Source: REEB481 sp964586595 (GTDB lineage Bacteria > Bacteroidota > Bacteroidia > NS11-12g > UBA955). From it: DNA of 64,000 nucleotides. The first letter of the stretch is position 1. Each line of letters begins with the position of its first letter. Positions 34,277 to 42,313 of the stretch are shown in pieces. The stretch spans positions 1 to 64,000 of the forward strand of contig CAZPHB010000003.1 in NCBI GenBank assembly GCA_964586595.1, written 5' to 3'. The notes beneath the pieces were generated by a model, which was not told the origin of the DNA, searched no databases, and worked only from the letters and a program-made list of their open reading frames with translations. The position numbers were made by a program, and so were the translations under genes.

Positions 34277-34280
34277 CTCT

Positions 34281-36146
34281 ATGGCCGAAAATGTGCAATA
34301 CACCGAAGACCAAATCCGGAGCCTGGACTGGAAAGAACATATCCGCCTGCGCCCCGGTATGTACATCGGCAAACTGGGCGACGGCACCAGCGCCGATGAC
34401 GGCATCTATGTGCTGGTGAAAGAGGTCATGGACAACAGCATTGACGAGCACGTGATGGGCCACGGGAAAAAGCTCGACATCAGCATCACCGAACAACGTG
34501 TGGAAATCCGCGACTACGGCCGGGGTATTCCCCTGGGCAAGGTGATTGACTGCGTGAGCAAAATCAATACCGGCGGCAAATACGACAGCAAGGCCTTCCA
34601 GAAATCCGTCGGACTGAACGGCGTGGGTACCAAAGCGGTGAATGCCCTCAGCGAACAGTTTGTGGTGCAGAGCTTCCGCGACGGAAAAACCAAAAGGGCC
34701 GAATTCAGCAGGGGAGAACTCGTTCTGGACGTGCCTGAAGGCACATCCAAAGAACCCAACGGCACCTTTGTGAGCTTCGTGCCTGACGAGAGCATCTTCC
34801 GCAACTACCGCTTCATTCCCGAATACCTGGAAGAGCAAATCAGGAATTACACCTACCTGAACGCCGGCCTGAGCATCCGCTACAACGGAACGGAATACAT
34901 TTCCAAACGCGGCCTGCTCGACCTGCTGGAACATAAAACCCACAGCGAAGAACTGCTCTATCCTATCGTGCACCTGAAAGGGCAGGATGTGGAAATCGCT
35001 TTCTCACATTCCAATGCCTATGGCGAGGATTACTATTCCTTCGTAAACGGACAATACACCACCCAGGGCGGTACACACCTGGCAGCGTTCCGCGAGGCCT
35101 ATGTGAAAACAATCCGCGAGTTCTACAAGAAAGACTTTGAAGCTTCGGACATCCGCGGTAGCATTGTGGCGGCGGTGAGCATCCGCGTGCAGGAGCCGGT
35201 ATTTGAAAGCCAGACAAAAACCAAGCTGGGCAGCATCGAAATGGGTCCCGATGGTCCCAGCGTGAAAAGCGCCGTGCTGGATTTCATGAAGAAGGCTGTG
35301 GACGATTTTCTGCATAAAAACGCTCCGATTGCCGAAGCCCTGCTGAAGAAAATCCAGCTCAACGAGCGCGAGCGCAAGGACATGGCCGGCGTGCAGAAAC
35401 TGGCCCGGGAACGCGCTAAAAAAGCCGCCGTGCACAACAAAAAGCTGCGCGACTGCCGCATTCATTATTCCGACAACAATGGCGATCTGAAGCACGAAAC
35501 CACTTTGTTCATCACCGAGGGCGACAGCGCCAGTGGCAGCATCACCAAAAGCCGCAGGGTTGAAACACAGGCGGTTTTTTCCCTACGCGGTAAGCCCTTG
35601 AATTGCTACGGGCTGAAGAAAAAAGTGGTGTATGAAAATGAAGAGTTCAACCTGCTGCAACACGCGCTGGATATTGAAGAAAGCATTGACAACCTGCGCT
35701 ACAACCGCATTGTAATTGCCACCGATGCCGATGTGGACGGCATGCACATCCGCCTGCTTATGCTCACCTTCTTCCTGCAGTTCTTCCCCGACCTGGTCCG
35801 CAACGGACATCTGTTCATCCTGCAAACGCCTCTGTTCCGGGTGCGGAACAAGAAGGAAACCATCTATTGCTACAGCAACGAGGAAAAGCAGAAGGCCCTA
35901 CAGAAGCTGGGCGGCAAGCCCGAAATCACCCGCTTTAAGGGATTAGGTGAAATTTCTCCGGAGGAATTCAGTCTGTTCATCGGCGCCGACATGCGTTTGG
36001 AACCTGTAATTCTGCGCGATGCCAGCATCGAAAAGATTCTGACTTACTATATGGGCAAGAATACTCAGGAACGGCAGGAATTCATCATAGACAATCTGCG
36101 GGTAGAGAAAAATACCGAAGAAGAAATCGGTATTGATGCCGCGTGA
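34281..36146 (+). CDS. parE: DNA topoisomerase IV subunit B
   Basis: A 621-aa type IIA topoisomerase ATPase subunit. The GHKL ATPase (MAENVQYTEDQIRSLDWKEHIRLRPGMYIG, EVMDNSIDEH, DYGRGIPLG, GLNGVGTKAVNAL) is followed by the transducer domain and the TOPRIM domain (FITEGDSASGSI ... ATDADVDGMHIRLLMLTFFLQFFPDLV). The segment 'KKVVYENEEFNLLQHALDIEE' is typical of Bacteroidota ParE rather than GyrB. The frame extends upstream to 34218, but the family begins here and the promoter box spacing agrees. The partner parC is not in the window. Confidence 0.9.
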   Translation: MAENVQYTEDQIRSLDWKEHIRLRPGMYIGKLGDGTSADDGIYVLVKEVMDNSIDEHVMGHGKKLDISITEQRVEIRDYGRGIPLGKVIDCVSKINTGGKYDSKAFQKSVGLNGVGTKAVNALSEQFVVQSFRDGKTKRAEFSRGELVLDVPEGTSKEPNGTFVSFVPDESIFRNYRFIPEYLEEQIRNYTYLNAGLSIRYNGTEYISKRGLLDLLEHKTHSEELLYPIVHLKGQDVEIAFSHSNAYGEDYYSFVNGQYTTQGGTHLAAFREAYVKTIREFYKKDFEASDIRGSIVAAVSIRVQEPVFESQTKTKLGSIEMGPDGPSVKSAVLDFMKKAVDDFLHKNAPIAEALLKKIQLNERERKDMAGVQKLARERAKKAAVHNKKLRDCRIHYSDNNGDLKHETTLFITEGDSASGSITKSRRVETQAVFSLRGKPLNCYGLKKKVVYENEEFNLLQHALDIEESIDNLRYNRIVIATDADVDGMHIRLLMLTFFLQFFPDLVRNGHLFILQTPLFRVRNKKETIYCYSNEEKQKALQKLGGKPEITRFKGLGEISPEEFSLFIGADMRLEPVILRDASIEKILTYYMGKNTQERQEFIIDNLRVEKNTEEEIGIDAA

Positions 36147-36169
36147 GTGCTGAAGCCCCCTTCCGTGTT

Positions 36170-36177
36170 TATTTTTG
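36170..36177 (+). promoter_or_regulatory. TATTTTTG -7 box for the TPR-like lipoprotein gene
   Basis: The box ends exactly 4 nt before the ATG at 36182, and the intervening bases are AACC. It would drive the gene separately from parE. Confidence 0.55.
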
Positions 36178-36181
36178 AACC

Positions 36182-36715
36182 ATGAACCGCATCTTTATTG
36201 CTGCACTGAGTTTATCGCTGTTTTGGACTTCCTGCGAAAACAGGGAACAAAAGCAGGCCGCCCGTTTCGCACCTTACAACAAGTTTGTTCAACAGGAACG
36301 CGGCCTGGATTCCATCCCGGATTCCCTGGCCACGCCGTTGCGCGATTTTGCGGTAATGTATCCCGGCAATGCCAACAGCCCTGATTACTTGTTTGCAGCT
36401 GCTTCGGTGTATGAGCGTCAGGGCAAATGGTATCAGTCTGCCGAGAATTTCGAACAATATGCAAAGCTCTTTCCCGAAGGGAAGAAGCTGGAACGCGCCA
36501 TGCTGGCCTCTGCCCACAACTACGTGGAATCCGGCAATACCAAAAAGGGCAAGGCGATGTACGAAGCCTTTTTACAGAAGTTTCCCAATTCCAAACTCGC
36601 CGATGATGTGCGTTTGCTGCTTCCCGACATTGAATTGAGTCCGGAGCAGTTGCTGGAAAAAGTGCTGCAGCGCGCCCGTCAGGATTCCCTGAACAAGGCA
36701 CAGGCGCAACCTTAA
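36182..36715 (+). CDS. TPR-like lipoprotein
   Basis: A 177-aa protein. A lipoprotein signal (MNRIFIAALSLSLFWTSC) places the lipobox Cys at residue 18. The mature part has helical pairs typical of tetratricopeptide repeats (SPDYLFAAASVYERQGKWYQSAENFEQYAKLFPEGKKLERAMLASAHNYVESGNTKKGKAMYEAFLQKFPNSKLADDVRLLL), resembling BamD/YbgF-type periplasmic proteins. Its function is not established. The stop overlaps that of the convergent folP by 4 nt. Confidence 0.8.
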   Translation: MNRIFIAALSLSLFWTSCENREQKQAARFAPYNKFVQQERGLDSIPDSLATPLRDFAVMYPGNANSPDYLFAAASVYERQGKWYQSAENFEQYAKLFPEGKKLERAMLASAHNYVESGNTKKGKAMYEAFLQKFPNSKLADDVRLLLPDIELSPEQLLEKVLQRARQDSLNKAQAQP

Positions 36716-37560
36716 GGCAGGCAATCGAGCAGGCGGATGGTTTCCACAGCCTCGCGCACGTCGTGTACGCGCAGGATGGAGGCTCCTTTCATCAGCGCTA
36801 CTGCGTGCAGGGCGGTGCTTCCGTTCAAAGCTTCTTCCGGCGTGCAGTTCAAGGTTCTCCAGATCATGGATTTGCGCGAAACGCCCACCAGTAAAGGATG
36901 TCCAAGTGCCCGGAAATCTTCAAGCCGGCTCAGCAGTTCGAAGTTCTGCGCCACCGTTTTAGCAAATCCGAAGCCCGGATCCAAAACCACTTCATGGATG
37001 CCGTGTTCCCGGAATAACGATATTTTCTCGGCGAAATAGGCCATCACTTCTTTCGTGACATCATCATAAACAGCAAGTTGCTGCATGGTTTGTGGTTTGC
37101 CCTTTTTGTGCATGGCGATGTAGGGAACCTGCAGTTGCGCCACTGTTTCCAGCATGTACGGATCATCTTCACCGGCGGAAATGTCGTTGACGATGGAAGC
37201 ACCGGCTTCCACGCAGGCGCGGGCAACGCTTGCGTAAAAGGTATCGATACTCACTACAGCATCTGGAAATCGTTTCAACAAGGCTTCCAGCGCGGGAAGC
37301 ACCCGGCTTAGTTCCTCATCAGCGGAAACGGGTGCTGCGCCGGGGCGTGTACTTTGTCCGCCGAGATCCAGGATGCTTGCACCTGCTTCCAGCATCATTT
37401 CGGATTGTGCCAAAACCGCCTCAAAGCCGTTAAAACGGCTCCCGGCGTAAAAACTATCCGGCGTGAGGTTCAAAATCCCCATCACCAGCGGGCGTTCCGC
37501 ATGCACGAGTTTACCCCGGCAATTGAGGGAAAAGTGCTGAGCAGCTTCAAAGAGAGGCAT
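36712..37560 (-). CDS. folP: Dihydropteroate synthase
   Basis: A 282-aa TIM-barrel enzyme that condenses p-aminobenzoate with 6-hydroxymethyl-dihydropterin diphosphate in folate synthesis; it is the sulfonamide target. Signatures are 'VMGILNLTPDSFYAGSRF' and 'GASILDLGGQSTRPGAAPVS' near the N-terminus, 'IVNDISAG', and 'LVGVSRKSMI' with the substrate-contacting SRK. 'ILRVHDVREA' closes the barrel. It diverges from the DUF1599 gene with 22 nt between starts; that interval carries a -7-like box on each strand. Confidence 0.95.
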   Translation of the reverse strand: MPLFEAAQHFSLNCRGKLVHAERPLVMGILNLTPDSFYAGSRFNGFEAVLAQSEMMLEAGASILDLGGQSTRPGAAPVSADEELSRVLPALEALLKRFPDAVVSIDTFYASVARACVEAGASIVNDISAGEDDPYMLETVAQLQVPYIAMHKKGKPQTMQQLAVYDDVTKEVMAYFAEKISLFREHGIHEVVLDPGFGFAKTVAQNFELLSRLEDFRALGHPLLVGVSRKSMIWRTLNCTPEEALNGSTALHAVALMKGASILRVHDVREAVETIRLLDCLP

Positions 37561-37582
37561 TATTATTGCAAATTAAAACCAC

Positions 37583-38137
37583 ATGCAGGATACCACACGC
37601 CAATACCAGGAGGAACTGAAAGGCTGCCGGGAAATATTTTCCCGTAAAAACGAAGACTATGGTCCGGCATGGCGTGTGCTTCGTCCCAGCAGCATCACCG
37701 ATCAGATCTTCATCAAAGCCCAGCGCATCCGCAGCATTGAAGAAAAAGGGGTGCAAAAGGTGGGAGAGACCGTGGAAAGTGAGTTCAGGGGGATTGTCAA
37801 CTACTGCATCATCGCCCTGATTCAGTTGGAATTATTGGCCGCCGGAAAAAGCGAAGCACCCGACCAGGAAACACTTTGTTCCTTGTACGACAAACACGCA
37901 GATGAAGTGATGCACCTGATGCTGCGCAAAAACCACGATTACGGCGAGGCCTGGCGGGACATGCGCATCAGCACCTTCACCGATTTAATCCTCATGAAAC
38001 TGTTGCGTGTAAAACAAATTGAAGACAACGATGGCTCCACCCAAATCAGCGAAGGCGTGGAAGCCAATTACAGCGATATGATGAACTACGCAATTTTTGC
38101 CTTAATTCGCCTCAAATCAAATTCGAACCGCACCTGA
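37583..38137 (+). CDS. DUF1599 protein with duplicated domain
   Basis: A 184-aa protein with an internal duplication. 'FSRKNEDYGPAWRVLRPSSITDQIFIKAQRIRSIEEKG' and 'MLRKNHDYGEAWRDMRISTFTDLILMKLLRVKQIEDN' are the two DUF1599 units, each followed by 'NYCIIALIQLE' or 'NYAIFALIRLK'. The conserved K-N-x-D-Y-G-x-A-W motif recalls the all-alpha NTP pyrophosphatase-like fold, but no activity is established. It starts an operon in which the next gene begins 1 nt after its stop. Confidence 0.85.
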   Translation: MQDTTRQYQEELKGCREIFSRKNEDYGPAWRVLRPSSITDQIFIKAQRIRSIEEKGVQKVGETVESEFRGIVNYCIIALIQLELLAAGKSEAPDQETLCSLYDKHADEVMHLMLRKNHDYGEAWRDMRISTFTDLILMKLLRVKQIEDNDGSTQISEGVEANYSDMMNYAIFALIRLKSNSNRT

Positions 38138-38138
38138 T

Positions 38139-39659
38139 ATGAAGCCATTGACCCTTTTTTCCCGCTTATTTGTTGGATGCCTGTTCATTTTTTCAGGGTT
38201 CATTAAATTAAATGATCCCACCGGATTCAGCATCAAGCTCAATGAATACTTTGATGTATTCGGAAAAGACCTCAGTGCAAAGCAGGATACCTTGCATGTT
38301 TCTGTAAAAGAGGCCGGAGAGGTGCTGGAGTTGAAATCGCAGCAGCTGTATGCATTCGACGATGTAAAGGAAGTGCAGTTCAATACCAGCGCATCACAGG
38401 TTACAGACAGCTCCAGCGGTGCGTTTGGACAAACCAGTGTTTCCGTTTATGGCGTATTTGACGGAGATAACTTCTTCAGCACTGAATACTACTTCCCTGA
38501 CAGCCAGTCGGTGCGCAGCATCTTGTTTACGGTAAAGGCGGATTCGGTGGTGTTGTTCAGCAAAGATTTCATCATCGGCATTGCCCATCCCCACCAATTT
38601 TCACACAAAGTAGATGTATCCAAAATGGTGAAGAAGGATTCCTTCCTTGTGGGTTGGTTCACAGCCATGAAGGAATATACCGTGGGCATGAGCATCCTGA
38701 TTTGCGTGCTCGAAATAATTCTTGGCATTACGTTGTTGGTTGGATGGCAGCCGGTATTCACCATTTGGTCTTTGCTGCTGATGATTTTATTCTTCAGCTT
38801 CCTGACCTGGTATTCTGCCAAATACAATAAAGTGACCGATTGCGGTTGCTTTGGTGATTTCATCAAACTCAAGCCCTGGCAGTCATTTTACAAAGACCTG
38901 GTGCTGTTGGTGTTCATCATGATTCTGTTCTTCCGCAGAAAATTCATCAAGCCGGTATTCTCACCTCCTTTTGCCTGGAAGCTCACCCTGCTGGTGGCGG
39001 CAGCTTCCCTCGGTCTGGCTTTGCTATGCTACTACCGCCTGCCCATGTTTGATTTCCTTCCCTACAAAGTAGGCAACGACATCCGCGAACAGATGAAAGT
39101 TCCTGTTGGAGAACGCGCCACCGATTCCATACAGATGGTGTTTGTGATGGGCAAAGGAAGTGACTCTGCGGAGTTTACCCTGAAGCAGTGGGACAGCGCC
39201 AAAAAAGCTGGATGGACTTATCGGCGTCGCAAGGATAAAATCATTGTTCCGGCGTACAAGCCGCCCATCCACGATTTGGAAGTTACAGATCCCGAAACAG
39301 GAATGTCCATGTTGGATTCCATGCTTGATTCCAAAGGATACAAACTCATCATCGTGAGTGCCATTCTGGAAAAAGCACGCGCACAGGCAGCCCAAAAAGA
39401 CCTGAACACCCTGGCAGAAGCCTGGACCAAAGCAGGCCATGCTGTATGGGCCCTTACCGGATCGGAGCAGGGAACCCAGAAAGCCTATCGCCAGGAACAC
39501 GGCGTTCCGTATCGTTTTTACAATACCGACGGCACCGTGCTGAAAACCATGATCAGAAGCAATCCCGGCGTATTGTTGCTCCAGGGCAGCAAGGTGCTCG
39601 CCAAATGGCCGGCTTCCAATATTCCGGATCTGGAAACAGTGAAAAAATATATGCGCTGA
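38139..39659 (+). CDS. BT_3928-like DoxX-family membrane protein with long insertion and Trx-like tail
   Basis: A 506-aa protein. TM1 (LFSRLFVGCLFIFSGFIKLNDPTGF) and a later TM block (MSILICVLEIILGITLLVG, FTIWSLLLMILFFSFLTWYSA, FYKDLVLLVFIMILFF, WKLTLLVAAASLGLALLCYY) make a DoxX/MauE-like core with conserved 'DCGCFGD'. About 125 soluble residues (45-170) are inserted between TM1 and TM2, absent from the shorter family members I know. The C-terminal ~170 residues end 'NPGVLLLQGSKVLAKW', thioredoxin-like in layout but without CxxC. A role in redox or envelope assembly is possible but unproven. Confidence 0.7.
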   Translation: MKPLTLFSRLFVGCLFIFSGFIKLNDPTGFSIKLNEYFDVFGKDLSAKQDTLHVSVKEAGEVLELKSQQLYAFDDVKEVQFNTSASQVTDSSSGAFGQTSVSVYGVFDGDNFFSTEYYFPDSQSVRSILFTVKADSVVLFSKDFIIGIAHPHQFSHKVDVSKMVKKDSFLVGWFTAMKEYTVGMSILICVLEIILGITLLVGWQPVFTIWSLLLMILFFSFLTWYSAKYNKVTDCGCFGDFIKLKPWQSFYKDLVLLVFIMILFFRRKFIKPVFSPPFAWKLTLLVAAASLGLALLCYYRLPMFDFLPYKVGNDIREQMKVPVGERATDSIQMVFVMGKGSDSAEFTLKQWDSAKKAGWTYRRRKDKIIVPAYKPPIHDLEVTDPETGMSMLDSMLDSKGYKLIIVSAILEKARAQAAQKDLNTLAEAWTKAGHAVWALTGSEQGTQKAYRQEHGVPYRFYNTDGTVLKTMIRSNPGVLLLQGSKVLAKWPASNIPDLETVKKYMR

Positions 39660-40711
39660 TGTTTCGGTTCATCCTGCGGAAATTGGGCTTTGCCTGCCTG
39701 ATCCTGTGGGGCGTGGCTACCCTGGTGTTTTTTCTGTTCATGGCTTTGCCTTCGGCAGAAGAAATGCTGGTTGGACAACGCAGCGATGTCAAAACCAAAG
39801 AGGCCATCATCCGTGAACTGGGCCTGGACGAACCAGTGTACAGGCGCTACCTTTACTTCCTCAACGACCTTTCTCCGGTTTCGGCATACACCGATACAGC
39901 CAAATTGAAAGAGGTTTCAGGATGGCAGCTGGCACAAACGGGAAGCACAACTTTTGTGTTGAAAAAGCCTTGGCTGCGCACCAGTTACCAAAGCAAGAAA
40001 CCGGTTATGGATATGTTGCTGGATGCGTTTCCGGGAACTTTGCTTCTGGCAGGTGCAGCCCTGTTTTTTGCTGCTCTGGTGGGCATTGGGCTTGGTATGT
40101 TGGCCGCCTGGAAGGCCGGGAAGTTCACTGATCATTGCATTTCCACCTTCAGCAATCTGGGCATCTCCGCCCCATCTTTTTTCGCAGCCATGTTCATTGC
40201 CTGGCTGTTTGGTTATCTGTGGAGCGATGTAACAGGATTGTCCATGACCGGAAGCATGTACGAGGTAGATCCATTGGGACGCGGTCGTGTGTTGGCTTTA
40301 CAAAACCTGATTCTTCCGGCCATTGCCTTGGGCATCAGGCCTTTATCGGTTTTTGTGCAGCTCACACGCAATAATGTGCTGGAACAAATGGCACAGCCTT
40401 ACGTGCGTACGGCAAGGGCCAAAGGATTAACAGAAGCCGCCATTCTGTTCAAACACGTGTTGCGCAATGCCCTCAATCCTGTTCTCACCGCCGTTACCGG
40501 TTGGTTTGCCAGTTTGTTGGCAGGTGCCTTTTTCACCGAATACATCTTCAACTGGAAGGGTATAGGCAAGCTGACCATCGATGCCCTGCAACAAAGTGAT
40601 TTACCTGTGGTGATGGGTGCGGTTTTGCTCAGTGCGGCACTATTTGTATTGATCAGCTTTGCCACCGATATGCTGTATCAAATCCTTGATCCGCGTGTCC
40701 GTCAGCAATAA
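39659..40711 (+). CDS. DppB-type ABC transporter permease
   Basis: A 350-aa protein from the ATG at 39659, which shares one base with the upstream stop (TGATG). It starts MFRFILRKLGFACLILWGVATLVFFLFMALP, typical of the first TM of DppB/OppB permeases. The C-terminal permease domain carries the EAA-like loop 'ARAKGLTEAAILFKHVLRNALNPVLTAVTGWFASLLAGAFFTEYIFNWKGIGKL'. A periplasmic segment of ~110 aa follows TM1. No solute-binding protein, second permease or ATPase gene is adjacent, so its partners must lie elsewhere. Confidence 0.88.
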   Translation: MFRFILRKLGFACLILWGVATLVFFLFMALPSAEEMLVGQRSDVKTKEAIIRELGLDEPVYRRYLYFLNDLSPVSAYTDTAKLKEVSGWQLAQTGSTTFVLKKPWLRTSYQSKKPVMDMLLDAFPGTLLLAGAALFFAALVGIGLGMLAAWKAGKFTDHCISTFSNLGISAPSFFAAMFIAWLFGYLWSDVTGLSMTGSMYEVDPLGRGRVLALQNLILPAIALGIRPLSVFVQLTRNNVLEQMAQPYVRTARAKGLTEAAILFKHVLRNALNPVLTAVTGWFASLLAGAFFTEYIFNWKGIGKLTIDALQQSDLPVVMGAVLLSAALFVLISFATDMLYQILDPRVRQQ

Positions 40712-41216
40712 ACGCATATACCTGGTTGGATTGCCCGCTTCCGGGAAAAGTACCTTCGGACGCGCATTGGCAACGCGCCTTAATTGGGACTTTTTTGATA
40801 CCGACAGGTTGGTTGAAGCGCACTGCGGACATACCATCGCTGAATTATTCAGTCTTAAGGGGGAACAGTATTTTCGGCTGATCGAGTCGGAAGTTCTTCA
40901 GGAATGTGCCAGGAAATCGGATGCAGTTATTGCCACAGGCGGTGGCGCAGTGGCACATCACGGGAACATGGATGTGATGTTGTCCAGTGGTCTGACTGTT
41001 TGGCTCAATCCGGGGTTGAAAGAAATTGTGCGCCGATTGATTGCTGATCGGGAGTTCAGACCCTTGTTTGGGCAGCAAGATGCCAAGGGTATTGAAGCGC
41101 GTTTGTTGGAATTACTGGAAAAAAGAGCGCCTTATTACCAGAAATCGGCATTGATGATGAACGGGGAATTCAGCGAACATGATTTGTATCTTGCCGTGTG
41201 TCAAGTTATTCGGTGA
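40695..41216 (+). CDS. aroK: Shikimate kinase
   Basis: A 173-aa P-loop kinase (step five of the shikimate pathway). The Walker A motif 'IYLVGLPASGKSTFGRALA' is followed by 'FFDTDRLVEAHCGHTIAELFSLKGEQYFRLIESEVL' (shikimate-binding DTD and the 'GExxFR'-like segment) and 'VIATGGGAVAHHGNM', then the LID arginine in 'DREFRPLF'. The most likely start is GTG 40695, which overlaps the ABC permease end by 17 nt; there is no suitable ATG. It is the last gene of the tightly packed 37.6-41.2 kb unit. Confidence 0.9.
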   Translation: MSVSNKRIYLVGLPASGKSTFGRALATRLNWDFFDTDRLVEAHCGHTIAELFSLKGEQYFRLIESEVLQECARKSDAVIATGGGAVAHHGNMDVMLSSGLTVWLNPGLKEIVRRLIADREFRPLFGQQDAKGIEARLLELLEKRAPYYQKSALMMNGEFSEHDLYLAVCQVIR

Positions 41217-41313
41217 GTTTTGGTGCGCGGGTTACAGCCTTCCGCGGTTCTGTGCGTTGCACTGTAATTCGAGGGTCATTGTGGGCAGCAAGCACAAGTT
41301 TTCAGCACATTAT

Positions 41314-41321
41314 TATTTTTG
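41314..41321 (+). promoter_or_regulatory. TATTTTTG -7 box for the first HU gene
   Basis: The box ends 24 nt before the ATG at 41346. The second HU gene has the same box at the same distance. Confidence 0.5.
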
Positions 41322-41345
41322 AAATAACACCAAACTGAATGAATC

Positions 41346-41621
41346 ATGAACAAATCAGACATCATTTCAAAGATGGCCGCCGACGCCGGCATTACGAAGG
41401 CCCAAGCTCAAGCTGCCCTGAAGTCCATCCTGGATGCCAGCAAACAAGCGCTGAAAAACGGCGACAGGGTTTCACTTCCCGGTTTCGGTAATTTTTCTTT
41501 AACAGAGCGCGCAGCACGCAAAGGCCGCAACCCACAAACCGGCAAAGAAATCAACATAGGCGCCAAGAAAATGGTTAGATTCAGGGCAAGTAAGGCGCTG
41601 AAAGATTTCTCTTCCGTGTGA
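41346..41621 (+). CDS. HU-family DNA-binding protein, copy 1
   Basis: A 91-aa nucleoid protein. It has the HU fold (MNKSDIISKMAADAGITKAQAQAALKSILDASKQAL), the beta-saddle 'GDRVSLPGFGNFSLTERAARKGRNPQTGKEINIGAKKMVRF' containing the intercalating Pro (RNPQTG), and a C-terminal helix. It is a closely related paralogue of the gene 360 nt downstream, in the same orientation; each has its own TATTTTTG box. HU dimers bend and compact DNA, and adjacent paralogues could form heterodimers. Confidence 0.95.
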   Translation: MNKSDIISKMAADAGITKAQAQAALKSILDASKQALKNGDRVSLPGFGNFSLTERAARKGRNPQTGKEINIGAKKMVRFRASKALKDFSSV

Positions 41622-41980
41622 AGCCAATTCCGTCCTTTTAATTCAAGAAAAACGTTGCTCAAAAAGGGGTAAAAGAGGGGTAAGGATGAACCGAACGGCC
41701 TTTGCTTTTGATGTTGAATGAAGCCCAACCCCCTGCAACATTGTCTGAATTTATGGAGCAACGGCGTGAGTTTTGCCAAAATTGGCAAGGTGAAATCCTG
41801 GAATCACATCGGCTGATAAGGTTGTAACACTTTGTTAATCAACGAGTTACGCGTGAATTGGCGCCGTGGTTAGGGTTTTGTTAATTTCTGGTGAATAAAA
41901 TCAGGACACCTGCAGGATTGCAGCACTTGACAACCTTTACTGCGTGCCTATTTTTGACCAACCATTTAACAAAAAAGACC
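41622..41980. other. Intergenic region between the two HU genes
   Basis: No gene was seen. It contains an inverted repeat TTGCCAA-AA-TTGGCAA at 41773-41788, a possible operator. The second gene's TATTTTTG box (41949-41956) has CTTG at 41926-41929 as a possible -33 element 19 nt upstream. No terminator hairpin was found after the first HU gene. Confidence 0.5.
41949..41956 (+). promoter_or_regulatory. TATTTTTG -7 box for the second HU gene
   Basis: The box ends 24 nt before the ATG at 41981, identical in sequence and distance to the box of copy 1. Confidence 0.5.
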
Positions 41981-42253
41981 ATGAACAAATCAGACCTCAT
42001 CGGAAAGATGGCTGGCGATGCCGGCATCACCAAGGCACAAGCACAGGCTGCCCTGAATTCTTTCATCACTGCAAGCACTGATGCCCTGAAAAAAGGCGAC
42101 AAAGTGATTCTGGTAGGATTCGGAACATTCTCCGTTTCTCAGCGCAGTGCACGTAAAGGCCGCAACCCACAAACAGGCAAAGAAATCAACATCTCTGCCA
42201 AGAAAGTGGTGCGTTTCAAGGCTGGTGCTGATCTTTCCGATACAGTAAAGTAA
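41981..42253 (+). CDS. HU-family DNA-binding protein, copy 2
   Basis: A 90-aa protein from the ATG at 41981; the frame is open to 41891 but the HU fold starts here. 'MNKSDLIGKMAGDAGITKAQAQAALNSFITASTDALKKGDKVILVGFGTFSVSQRSARKGRNPQTGKEINISAKKVVRFKAG' covers the whole family, with the intercalating Pro in RNPQTG. It differs from copy 1 mainly in helix 2 and the C-terminus. It ends 18 nt before a strong terminator hairpin. Confidence 0.95.
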   Translation: MNKSDLIGKMAGDAGITKAQAQAALNSFITASTDALKKGDKVILVGFGTFSVSQRSARKGRNPQTGKEINISAKKVVRFKAGADLSDTVK

Positions 42254-42271
42254 AAACATCTACCACATCAG

Positions 42272-42304
42272 ATAAAAGACCTCCGCAAACCGGGGGTCTT
42301 TTAT
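42272..42304 (+). terminator. Terminator of HU copy 2 whose T-tract overlaps the next promoter box
   Basis: Arms ATAAAAGACCTCCG and CGGGGGTCTTTTAT (one G-U pair) enclose a CAAAC loop, followed by TTTTTG. The last bases of the right arm and the T-run make up TATTTTTG (42302-42309), the putative -7 box of the next gene. Confidence 0.85.
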
Positions 42305-42309
42305 TTTTG
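42302..42309 (+). promoter_or_regulatory. TATTTTTG -7 box for the aminotransferase gene
   Basis: The box ends exactly 4 nt before the ATG at 42314 and is embedded in the T-tract of the upstream terminator. Confidence 0.5.
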
Positions 42310-42313
42310 TGCC

